Positions 56,378 through 64,000 of a DNA stretch of 64,000 bases are shown in pieces (position 1 is the stretch's first letter; each line of letters starts with the position of its first letter). The notes below the pieces were generated by a model that had not been told where the DNA came from, searched no databases, and saw nothing but the letters and a program-made list of their open reading frames with translations. Location of the stretch: contig NZ_JAKZHX010000009.1 in assembly GCF_022568815.1 (NCBI RefSeq), forward strand, positions 124,001 through 188,000. Reading direction: 5' to 3'. Made by a program: the position numbers and the translations under genes. The stretch comes from Undibacterium paludis. GTDB lineage: Bacteria; Pseudomonadota; Gammaproteobacteria; Burkholderiales; Burkholderiaceae_D.

Positions 56378-58429
56378 TTATTTAGCAAAGGGAAACAGCA
56401 CTGTGTAAGCCAGGAATCCCATCACGCCCAAAATCATTACAAACGCATAGTGGTAGATATAACCGCTCTGTAGATGACGTATCAGTTTTGAGCCCCAGCC
56501 AACCAGTTTCGCACTACCGTTGACGAGCAGGCCATCAATCAGCCCCTTGTCGCCGACATTCCACAGGCCGGTACCAAGCAGGCGTGCACCGCCAGCAAAT
56601 ACGATCTCGTTGAAACGATCCATGTAGTATTTATTGTCAAGCAAGGTGTACAGTGGGCTGAGCACCTTCTTGATGGCGGCCGGAATTCCAGGTTTGAGCA
56701 GATAAAACACATAGGCAGTCAACACACCAATCAACGCCAGCCAGAACGGCAGCGTCTTGAACGCATGCAATGCCATTGCCGCAGGGCTATGGAATTCTTC
56801 TTTCAGCTCGTGCATGGCATGATGTGCATGATTGACTGCAATCACATTATCAAAGAAACCGCCAAACAACATCGGCTCGATCGCAAAGTAACCGATGAAC
56901 AACGAAGGAATAGCCAGCAACACCAGCGGTAACCAGACCACCATCGGTGACTCATGCGGTTTCTGACCCGGGGCCAGACCATGGTGGTGATCGTCATGAT
57001 GATCATCAGCAGCATGGTGATCGTCGTGGTGATCATGTGCATGTGCCTTGCCAAAGTTTTCCTTGCCATGGAAGACCAGGAAATACATGCGGAAAGAATA
57101 GAAAGCAGTGACAAAAACACCCGCCAACACGGCAAACTGTGCAAAACCTGCTCCCGGCAAATGGCTGGCCTGCACTGCTTCGATAATACTGTCCTTGGAA
57201 TAGAAGCCGGACAGGAAAGGCGTACCGATCAATGCCAGGGAACCGGCCAGGGAAGTCAGCCAGGTGATGCGCATGTACTTGCTCAGACCACCCATATTGC
57301 GGATATCCTGATCATGGTGCATGCCGATAATCACGGAACCGGCCCCTAGGAACAGCAGGGCTTTAAAGAAAGCATGCGTCATCAGATGGAATACCGCAAC
57401 CGAATAGGCCGAGGCACCCAGCGCAACCGTCATGTAACCAAGTTGAGACAACGTGGAATAAGCCACCACACGTTTGATATCGTTCTGGATGATGCCCATG
57501 AAACCCATGAACAGGGCTGTAATCGCACCAATCACCATGATGAAGGACAAGGCTGTGTCCGACAATTCAAACAAGGGCGACATGCGCGACACCATGAAGA
57601 TACCGGCAGTCACCATCGTTGCCGCATGGATCAGCGCAGAAATCGGGGTCGGGCCCTCCATGGAATCAGGCAACCAGACATGCAGCGGGAACTGAGCAGA
57701 CTTACCCATGGCGCCGATGAACAGGCAGATACAGGCGACTGTGATCAGCATCCACTCAGTATGCGGCAACAACATGCGTGCCAGTTCTTCTTTCTTGGCG
57801 AATACTTCCAGATAATTCATGGAGCCAGTATTTGCAACCAGCAAGCCTATACCCAGAATGAAACCGAAGTCACCCACACGATTGACCAGGAAGGCTTTCA
57901 TGTTGGCGTAAATTGCCGTCGGCTTGGTATACCAGAAGCCGATCAGCAAATAAGACACCAGACCGACAGCCTCCCAGCCAAAGAACAATTGCAGGAAGTT
58001 GTTGCTCATGACCAGCATCAACATCGAGAAAGTGAACAGGGAAATATACGAGAAGAAACGGTTATAGCCATCATCTTCAGCCATATAGCCTATGGTGTAG
58101 ATATGCACCATCAGCGACACGAAAGTCACCACGCACATCATCATGGCAGTCAGGCTGTCGACCATGAAGCCGACTTCCAGTTTCAGACCGGCGACATTCA
58201 TCCATTGATACAAGGTAGCGTTATATGTCGCACCATCGATCACGGCGGACAAAGTCATACAGGAAATGACAAACGCAATCAATACCCCAAGTATGGTCGC
58301 TGTATGCGACACCTTGCGTCCGACCACATTGCCAAAAAACTTTGTTCCTAGCAGACCTGCAATAGCAGACCCGGCCAGAGGCGCCAGTGGTACTGCCAAT
58401 AATAGTTGTGGGTTAAGTTGCCCCGCCAT
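56378..58429 (-). CDS. nuoL: NADH-quinone oxidoreductase subunit L with His-rich loop
   Basis: 683 residues, the largest antiporter-like complex I subunit, with the long lateral helix at the C-terminus. SAQFPLHVWLPDSMEGPTP and FFGWEAVGLVSYLLI are conserved. Between the core helices, residues about 457-480 form a loop dense in His and Asp (AHDHHDDHHAADDHHDDHHH). This loop may bind metal but I recall similar His-rich loops in related betaproteobacterial NuoL proteins. 79 bp after nuoK. Confidence 0.97.
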   Translation of the reverse strand: MAGQLNPQLLLAVPLAPLAGSAIAGLLGTKFFGNVVGRKVSHTATILGVLIAFVISCMTLSAVIDGATYNATLYQWMNVAGLKLEVGFMVDSLTAMMMCVVTFVSLMVHIYTIGYMAEDDGYNRFFSYISLFTFSMLMLVMSNNFLQLFFGWEAVGLVSYLLIGFWYTKPTAIYANMKAFLVNRVGDFGFILGIGLLVANTGSMNYLEVFAKKEELARMLLPHTEWMLITVACICLFIGAMGKSAQFPLHVWLPDSMEGPTPISALIHAATMVTAGIFMVSRMSPLFELSDTALSFIMVIGAITALFMGFMGIIQNDIKRVVAYSTLSQLGYMTVALGASAYSVAVFHLMTHAFFKALLFLGAGSVIIGMHHDQDIRNMGGLSKYMRITWLTSLAGSLALIGTPFLSGFYSKDSIIEAVQASHLPGAGFAQFAVLAGVFVTAFYSFRMYFLVFHGKENFGKAHAHDHHDDHHAADDHHDDHHHGLAPGQKPHESPMVVWLPLVLLAIPSLFIGYFAIEPMLFGGFFDNVIAVNHAHHAMHELKEEFHSPAAMALHAFKTLPFWLALIGVLTAYVFYLLKPGIPAAIKKVLSPLYTLLDNKYYMDRFNEIVFAGGARLLGTGLWNVGDKGLIDGLLVNGSAKLVGWGSKLIRHLQSGYIYHYAFVMILGVMGFLAYTVLFPFAK

Positions 58430-58508
58430 GATGACCCTTTGTTAGCTTATTACTTTTCTTAAATCGCCAGCGCATATCGGATGCCGCAGCAAGCGGCTAT
58501 CCGTACCA

Positions 58509-58823
58509 TTATCCTTTTAGTGCATCAAGATCTTCGACATTGATAGTGTCCAGATTACGGAACAGCACCACCAGGATCGCCAGACCAATAGCGGATTCAG
58601 CAGCCGCAACAGTCAGGATGAAGAAAACAAATACCTGCCCTGCCGCATCACCCAGATAATGGGAGAACGCAATGAAATTGATATTCACAGCCAGCAACAT
58701 CAATTCAATCGCCATCAGCAAAACAATGATGTTTTTACGATTGAGGAAAATACCTACGATAGAGATGGCGAACAGAGTTGCGCCCAATATCAGGTAATGT
58801 GTCAAAGTCAATGTCAAAGCCAT
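58509..58823 (-). CDS. nuoK: NADH-quinone oxidoreductase subunit K
   Basis: 104 residues, three helices; conserved glutamates in [19 protein letters not shown] and [13 protein letters not shown]. The ATG follows the nuoJ stop with no gap, indicating coupled translation. Confidence 0.97.
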   Translation of the reverse strand: MALTLTLTHYLILGATLFAISIVGIFLNRKNIIVLLMAIELMLLAVNINFIAFSHYLGDAAGQVFVFFILTVAAAESAIGLAILVVLFRNLDTINVEDLDALKG

Positions 58824-59471
58824 TTAGCCCTCCTGCTTCACGGTAGCTGCCGTGGCAGTTTCGTTATTATCGACACGATCAGATTCTGCCTTCATCTTGA
58901 CGATGCGCACACGGTCAGTGCTCTTCACCTTGACAGCCGCAGCCGGGTCAAAGTATTTACTGTCTTTACGGCGACGCAAAGTCAGTGCAACTGCAGCAAC
59001 AATGGCCAGCAACAGAATGGCAGCAGCGACTTCAAATGCGTACTGATATTTGTGGAAAATCTCCAGACCCAGGTATTTGGTGTTGCCTATCTTGTCTGCA
59101 GCAGCAGGGACATGGTTGTCAGGACGCAGGAAACCACGCAATAAAATTGCAATCATTTCCAGAATGACAATCACACCAACAGCAGCAGCCAGTGGGAAAT
59201 GACTCCAGAAACCTTCGCGCAGTTTGTCGAGATTAATATCGAGCATCATCACCACAAACAGGAACAGCACCATGACCGCGCCGACATAGACCAGTACCAG
59301 CACGATGGCCAGGAACTCCGCCTTGAGCAGCATCCAGATGCCAGCTGCATTGAAAAAGGCCAGAACCAGAAACAGGGCTGCATGCACAGGGCTGCGTGCC
59401 GAAATAACCTGAATCGCAGCGACTAACATGATCGCCGAGAATACATAAAATAAAGCAGTAGTAAATTCCAT
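58824..59471 (-). CDS. nuoJ: NADH-quinone oxidoreductase subunit J
   Basis: 215 residues, five helices in the first 170 residues (AIVLVLVYVGAVMVLFLFVVMML carries the conserved helix 3 with the pi-bulge tyrosine), then a charged cytoplasmic tail of about 50 residues. The ATG at 59471 begins the family start MEFTTALFYVFS; the open frame to 59615 overlaps nuoI and is rejected. Confidence 0.96.
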   Translation of the reverse strand: MEFTTALFYVFSAIMLVAAIQVISARSPVHAALFLVLAFFNAAGIWMLLKAEFLAIVLVLVYVGAVMVLFLFVVMMLDINLDKLREGFWSHFPLAAAVGVIVILEMIAILLRGFLRPDNHVPAAADKIGNTKYLGLEIFHKYQYAFEVAAAILLLAIVAAVALTLRRRKDSKYFDPAAAVKVKSTDRVRIVKMKAESDRVDNNETATAATVKQEG

Positions 59472-59487
59472 ATCGAACCAGGTCCAG

Positions 59488-59976
59488 TTAGCGGTATGCG
59501 GCATCAGCGGCGCGCGCTGCTGCAATTTGTGGCTCGTAGCGATCACCAACAGCCAACAACATTTCTTTGGTGAAGTACAGATCGCCGCGTTTTTCACCGT
59601 GGTATTCCAGTACATGTGTTTCCACGATGGAATCGACCGGACAGGATTCTTCGCAGAAGCCGCAGAAAATACACTTGGTCAGATCAATGTCGTAGCGGGT
59701 AGTACGACGACTACCGTCGGCACGCTGGTCAGATTCGATCGTAATGGCCATGGCCGGGCAAACTGCCTCGCACAATTTACAAGCGATGCAACGCTCTTCC
59801 CCGTTCGGGTAACGGCGCAAAGCATGCAGACCACGGAAACGTGGTGACTGCGGCGTTTTTTCCTCAGGAAATTGCACCGTAATCTTGCGGGCGAACATAT
59901 AGCGACCGGTCAGGGCCAGGCCCTTGATCAATTCGCGCAGCATCAGGCTGCCAAAAAAATCCTTGATTGCTTCCAT
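59488..59976 (-). CDS. nuoI: NADH-quinone oxidoreductase subunit I
   Basis: 162 residues with two 4Fe-4S ferredoxin motifs, [12 protein letters not shown] and [12 protein letters not shown] (clusters N6a and N6b), and an N-terminal amphipathic helix. It relays electrons from NuoG to the quinone site. 12 bp after nuoH. Confidence 0.97.
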   Translation of the reverse strand: MEAIKDFFGSLMLRELIKGLALTGRYMFARKITVQFPEEKTPQSPRFRGLHALRRYPNGEERCIACKLCEAVCPAMAITIESDQRADGSRRTTRYDIDLTKCIFCGFCEESCPVDSIVETHVLEYHGEKRGDLYFTKEMLLAVGDRYEPQIAAARAADAAYR

Positions 59977-59988
59977 TTTTTTAGCCTC

Positions 59989-61053
59989 TTACTTCCAAAT
60001 ATTCCATGGGGTTTGCATCCATGCTGCAACAATCACCAGATACACCAGAGTCAACGGGATAAACACCTTCCAGCCCAGGCGCATGATCTGGTCATAGCGA
60101 TAGCGTGGGAAAGATGCACGTGCCCAGATGAACATGGAAACCACAACAAAAGTCTTGATGCCCAGCCAGATCCAGCCTGGAATAAAGCCGAGGAAACTGA
60201 ATGGCGCAGACCAGCCACCAAGGAACATCAGCGAAGCCATAGCGGAGATCAAAATCATGTTGGCGTATTCAGCCAGGAAGAACATCGCGAACGACATACC
60301 CGAGTATTCAACCATGTGACCGGCAACGATCTCGGATTCTCCCTCAACCACGTCAAATGGATGGCGGTTGGTTTCCGCAATACCGGAAATCACATACACC
60401 ACAAACATCGGCAACAAAGGCAGCCAGTTCCAGGACAGGAAATTGACACCCATGCTGGCAAAATAACCGCGGGTCTGGACATTCACGATATCAGTCATGT
60501 TCAGACTGCCGGACACCAGCAGCACGATAACCAGCACAAAACCCATGGCGATTTCATAGGACACCATCTGTGCTGATGCACGCATGGCGCCGAGGAATGC
60601 ATACTTGGAGTTCGATGCCCAACCGGCGATGATGATACCGTAGACTTCCATCGACGTAATTGCCATCACCAGCAGCAAACCGGCATTGACATTGGCCAAT
60701 ACGGTTTCTGGTCCAAATGGAATCACGGACCAGGCCGCCAGCGCGGGCATGATGGTCATGATAGGCGCCAGTACGAACAAGACCTTGTTGGCCTTGGCAG
60801 GAATGACGATTTCCTTGAGCAACAGCTTGACCGCATCGGCGATAGGTTGCAGCAAACCTGCCGGCCCTACACGGTTGGGGCCAAGACGGATATGCATCCA
60901 GCCTATCATCTTGCGTTCCCACAAGGTCAGATAAGCAACGCAACCCATCACCGGCAAGGTGATGCAGACTATCTTGATCAGAGTCCACAGGGGCAACCAG
61001 AGAACACCAAGGTGTTGCTGACCAAATTCCTGAATAGTGAGCAGCAAATTCAT
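59989..61053 (-). CDS. nuoH: NADH-quinone oxidoreductase subunit H
   Basis: 354 residues, eight or nine helices, forms the quinone chamber. Conserved [20 protein letters not shown] and the [19 protein letters not shown] loop are present. Its ATG shares one base with the nuoG stop (TAATG). Confidence 0.97.
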   Translation of the reverse strand: MNLLLTIQEFGQQHLGVLWLPLWTLIKIVCITLPVMGCVAYLTLWERKMIGWMHIRLGPNRVGPAGLLQPIADAVKLLLKEIVIPAKANKVLFVLAPIMTIMPALAAWSVIPFGPETVLANVNAGLLLVMAITSMEVYGIIIAGWASNSKYAFLGAMRASAQMVSYEIAMGFVLVIVLLVSGSLNMTDIVNVQTRGYFASMGVNFLSWNWLPLLPMFVVYVISGIAETNRHPFDVVEGESEIVAGHMVEYSGMSFAMFFLAEYANMILISAMASLMFLGGWSAPFSFLGFIPGWIWLGIKTFVVVSMFIWARASFPRYRYDQIMRLGWKVFIPLTLVYLVIVAAWMQTPWNIWK

Positions 61054-63359
61054 TATGCACGCTCCAGATTGATAGCACCGAACATACCGTCCAGACTGGT
61101 AGTCAGCATATGACCAGCCGCAATACGGACGACGTTTTCAGGCAGGGATTTGTCAATTCCAACAGGAACCAGCATGGAACCGGTTTTACTGAGTCTGACC
61201 ATGTCACCGTCAACTACGCCGAGTTTGCCAGCCTGAGCCACACTGATCCAGGCTTGTGGCGCACGCGCATCCGCTGTTCTTTGCAATGACTCTGCACGAC
61301 GCACCACTGCATCAGTGCTGTAGATGCCAACATCAGCGACACGCTCCAGTCCGCTGCCTGCACTGCCACCCAGTGAAGGCAGCAATTTGGCCAGATTGTT
61401 CAATTGTGCCGTCAAATCTGTTCCGCCCAGCACAGTATCGCGCACTGCTTCAGCTGTTTCAAAATCAAAATTTTCCAGCCCCAGCAGATTACCCAGTACA
61501 CGCAATACCTTCCATGCTGGACGTGTATCACCCAAAGGTTTGACAACACCATGGAAACTCTGTGCACGGCCTTCGCAATTGACAAAAGTACCTGCTGTTT
61601 CAGTAAATGGGGAAACTGGCAGCAACACGTCGGCATATTCAGCGCCATGCTTGAATGGCGACATCACGACCACCATGTCAGCCTGGTCCAGTGCAGCCTT
61701 GGCCTGTACCGGATGCGCACTGTCGAGCATAGGCTCGGCATGCAAGACGATATATGCTTTTTTGGCTTCAGTAAATACTGGCTTGGCATTATTGGCAGGA
61801 ATAGCATTTGCCAGATAGCCGCCGACAGTATTCGCAGCTTCTGTCAGGTAACCAAAATCTGCATCTGTATTTTCTGCAATCCATTGTGCCAATGCATGCA
61901 GCTTCGATGCTTCTGGATGGTAAGACGCAGTGTTGCCCAGGAAGACACCTGCTTTACCTGTCAGCAAACTTGTCGCAATCGCTTCTGCTGTTGCAGACAC
62001 CTGTACTGTATCCAGTCCAGCCGGTTTGGAAATCTCTTTTTTCGCAGCGATCGCAACGGCGACTTCTGCCAGGAAAGCTGTCCACAGCGAAGGTGCAACT
62101 ACTGCATTGTTTGCCAGTTTGATGAGCAAGTCATCATCGGTCGCATTCAAGACGCTGAGTTTGGCACCCATTTTTACTGATTGACGCAAACGCGCCGCCA
62201 GCAAAGGATGATCCTTGCGCAGGAAGGATCCAATCACGAAAACGTTTTTCAACTGAGCAAACTTGGCGATGCTGGCACCCAGCCAAGGTTTGATCGATGA
62301 ATTCAAAGCGAAGTCAGACTGACGCAGACGGAAGTCGACATTATCGGAACCCAGGCCGCGTACCACGCGTTGCAAGAGGCTCAGTTCTTCCAGAGTTGCA
62401 CTTGGAGCAGCAACCGCAGCGATCGCATCAGCACCATGTTCATGTTTGACGTTGCGCAGGCCATGCGCCACATACTCCAAGGCTGTCTGCCAGTCAGTTT
62501 CCTGCCACTGACCACCCTGCTTGATCATGGGTTTGGTCAGACGTTCTGCACTGTTCAGCGCCTCATAAGAGAAACGATCTTTGTCAGAAATCCAGCACTC
62601 ATTGATTTCTTCATTTTCCAGCGGAACCACGCGCATGACTTTGTTGTTCTTGACCTGAACGATCAGGTTCGAACCCAGGCCATCATGGGCACTGACCGAT
62701 TTACGGCGTGACAATTCCCAGGTACGGGCAGAATAACGGAAAGGCTTGGATGTCAGTGCGCCAACCGGGCACAGATCGATCATGTTGCCCGACAATTCGG
62801 AATCAACGGTTTTGCCAACGAAAGAAGTGATTTCAGAATGCTCACCACGGTTGAGCATGCCCAGTTCCATGACACCGGCGATCTCCTGACCGAAACGAAC
62901 GCAGCGGGTGCAGTGTATGCAACGGCTCATTTCTTCCATAGAAACCAGGGGGCCTACGTCCTTGTGGAATACCACACGCTTTTCTTCTTCGTAACGTGAA
63001 GTCGTACCACCATAACCGACAGCCAGATCCTGCAACTGACATTCACCGCCCTGGTCGCAGATAGGGCAATCCAGCGGGTGATTGATGAGCAGGAACTCCA
63101 TCACGGCTTTTTGCGCTTTTACTGCCTTGTCGCTGGAAGAGCGGACAATCATGCCCGGCGTGACCGGTGTCGCGCAGGCAGGCAAAGGCTTCGGCGCTTT
63201 TTCAACCTCGACCAGACACATGCGGCAATTGGCCGCAATAGATAATTTTTTGTGATAGCAAAAGTGCGGGATGTAGGTGCCAAGCTTATTGGCAGCGTCC
63301 ATCACCATACTGCCCTCTTGGACTTCGACTTTTTTGCCGTCTATTTCGATTTCAACCAT
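61053..63359 (-). CDS. nuoG: NADH-quinone oxidoreductase subunit G
   Basis: 768 residues. An N-terminal 2Fe-2S domain ([27 protein letters not shown]), the [18 protein letters not shown] motif, [10 protein letters not shown] with the [10 protein letters not shown] 4Fe-4S site, then a molybdopterin-oxidoreductase-like domain without cofactor. It carries electrons along the peripheral arm. 32 bp after nuoF. Confidence 0.96.
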   Translation of the reverse strand: MVEIEIDGKKVEVQEGSMVMDAANKLGTYIPHFCYHKKLSIAANCRMCLVEVEKAPKPLPACATPVTPGMIVRSSSDKAVKAQKAVMEFLLINHPLDCPICDQGGECQLQDLAVGYGGTTSRYEEEKRVVFHKDVGPLVSMEEMSRCIHCTRCVRFGQEIAGVMELGMLNRGEHSEITSFVGKTVDSELSGNMIDLCPVGALTSKPFRYSARTWELSRRKSVSAHDGLGSNLIVQVKNNKVMRVVPLENEEINECWISDKDRFSYEALNSAERLTKPMIKQGGQWQETDWQTALEYVAHGLRNVKHEHGADAIAAVAAPSATLEELSLLQRVVRGLGSDNVDFRLRQSDFALNSSIKPWLGASIAKFAQLKNVFVIGSFLRKDHPLLAARLRQSVKMGAKLSVLNATDDDLLIKLANNAVVAPSLWTAFLAEVAVAIAAKKEISKPAGLDTVQVSATAEAIATSLLTGKAGVFLGNTASYHPEASKLHALAQWIAENTDADFGYLTEAANTVGGYLANAIPANNAKPVFTEAKKAYIVLHAEPMLDSAHPVQAKAALDQADMVVVMSPFKHGAEYADVLLPVSPFTETAGTFVNCEGRAQSFHGVVKPLGDTRPAWKVLRVLGNLLGLENFDFETAEAVRDTVLGGTDLTAQLNNLAKLLPSLGGSAGSGLERVADVGIYSTDAVVRRAESLQRTADARAPQAWISVAQAGKLGVVDGDMVRLSKTGSMLVPVGIDKSLPENVVRIAAGHMLTTSLDGMFGAINLERA

Positions 63360-63391
63360 GGTCTACTCTAAGTGTGCTAACCGAAGCTGGC

Positions 63392-64000
63392 TTACATGTA
63401 AGTGGGCACCAAGCAATGCTTATGCTCGATGTGATATTCAAATTCTTCGCGGAAATTCTTGATCATCGCGCGTACTGGCATCGCCGCTGCATCACCAAGG
63501 GCGCAAATTGTCTTACCCTGAATATTGTCAGCGATAGTGTTGAGCATATCCAGGTCATCCGGGCGACCCTGACCATGCTCAATCCTGTGCACCATGCGAT
63601 ACAGCCAGCCGGTACCTTCACGGCATGGGGTGCATTGACCACAGGATTCTTCAAAGTAGAAATAAGACAGGCGCAACAGGGACTTAACCATGCAGCGAGT
63701 CTCATCCATGACGATGACAGCGCCAGAACCCAGCATGGAGCCAGCCTTGGCGATGGAGTCATAGTCCATGTCCGTCGCCATCATCACATCACCGGTCAAC
63801 ACTGGCATGGAAGAACCGCCGGGGATCACTGCCTTGATTTTTTTGCCGTCACGCATGCCGCCAGCCAGTTCCAGCAAAGTGGCAAACGGTGTGCCCAGCG
63901 GTACTTCATAATTGCCTGGTTTTGCTACGTCGCCAGACATGGAGAAAATCTTGGTGCCGCCATTATTCGGCTTACCCAGCGCGGCGTATTTTTCACCGCC
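63392..64000 (-). CDS. nuoF: NADH-quinone oxidoreductase subunit F (5' end outside window)
   Basis: The C-terminal 202 residues of the NADH- and FMN-binding subunit. The frame is open to the window edge (GGEKYAALGKPNNGG), so the start lies to the right. The N3 4Fe-4S cysteines are in SCGQCTPCREG and CALGDAAA. The longest ATG-started frame inside the window (63940) is not the gene start. Confidence 0.95.
   Translation of the reverse strand, partial: GGEKYAALGKPNNGGTKIFSMSGDVAKPGNYEVPLGTPFATLLELAGGMRDGKKIKAVIPGGSSMPVLTGDVMMATDMDYDSIAKAGSMLGSGAVIVMDETRCMVKSLLRLSYFYFEESCGQCTPCREGTGWLYRMVHRIEHGQGRPDDLDMLNTIADNIQGKTICALGDAAAMPVRAMIKNFREEFEYHIEHKHCLVPTYM

Noticed and set aside
56975..57065. GAT/CAT-rich tract suspected as a small repeat array
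   Set aside because: It is within nuoL and codes for the His/Asp loop in frame; repeats are degenerate and too short for a CRISPR or VNTR call.
57374..58351. 325-codon plus-strand frame opposite nuoL
   Set aside because: Antisense of transmembrane codons; His/Gln/Arg-rich low-complexity translation without features.
1..64000. Mobile elements, phage genes, toxin-antitoxin or CRISPR arrays
   Set aside because: No transposase, integrase, Cas or toxin-like frames and no regular spaced repeats were seen.

Overview
The window looks like chromosomal core plus one large accessory locus of a betaproteobacterium in the Burkholderiales, most likely an Oxalobacteraceae member. The basis is the protein sequences, the gene order nuoFGHIJKLMN followed by a DUF2818 gene and a NUDIX gene, the block thrS-infC-rpmI-rplT-pheS-pheT-ihfA-merR, and a base composition close to 50% GC. 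An Undibacterium-like genome would fit, but this is inference; there is no rRNA in the window to confirm it. No insertion sequence, integrase, phage gene or CRISPR array was seen.

Layout: (1) 1-3.5 kb: 5' part of uvrB, an aromatic aminotransferase, and three identical tRNA-Asn genes in a small tandem array. (2) 3.9-23.3 kb: a polysaccharide deacetylase gene converging on a leftward run of about 21 tightly packed or overlapping genes. This run is a complete aryl polyene (APE) pigment cluster: PPTase, three ketosynthase-type proteins including a cysteine-less partner, ketoreductase, two dehydratase activities, two ACPs, an aryl-activating ligase, thioesterase, LolA-like and lipoprotein factors, an MMPL exporter, acyltransferases, a glycosyltransferase and a methyltransferase. 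It also has its own aromatic ammonia-lyase. The order apeC-D-E-F-G-H(I)...K-L-M-N-O-P-Q-R is that of enterobacterial APE loci; the differences are a fused ligase-dehydratase and the inserted lyase. (3) 23.4-30.0 kb: a TetR-led RND efflux operon (regulator, outer-membrane factor, periplasmic adaptor, inner-membrane pump) with a twin operator-like palindrome upstream. (4) 30.2-32.2 kb: a chemoreceptor. (5) 32.3-40.1 kb: the translation block thrS to ihfA-merR; infC appears to start at an AUA codon. (6) 40.3-45.1 kb: tRNA-Val, a cation-efflux protein, relA, a RidA protein and an alpha/beta hydrolase. (7) 45.2-52.9 kb: short-chain acid and ketone-body metabolism (3-hydroxybutyrate dehydrogenase, 3-oxoacid CoA-transferase A and B), a PAS-LuxR regulator, a thioesterase-SDR pair, ETF-ubiquinone oxidoreductase and a NUDIX hydrolase. 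(8) 52.9-64 kb: respiratory complex I from nuoN back to the 3' half of nuoF.

How the genes fit together: in region 2 the lyase could make a hydroxycinnamate from tyrosine, the ligase would load it on an ACP, the ketosynthase pair with reductase and dehydratases would extend it to a conjugated polyene, and the MMPL, LolA and lipoprotein group with the acyltransferases would place it in the outer membrane. In region 7, BdhA and ScoAB form the route 3-hydroxybutyrate to acetoacetate to acetoacetyl-CoA, while ETF-QO and complex I pass electrons from acyl-CoA oxidation and NADH to the quinone pool. I saw no entirely new system. The most notable items are the lyase-equipped APE cluster with its fused ligase-dehydratase, the AUA-initiated infC, the twin palindromic operator of the efflux operon, and a terminator-like hairpin inside the rplT-pheS gap.
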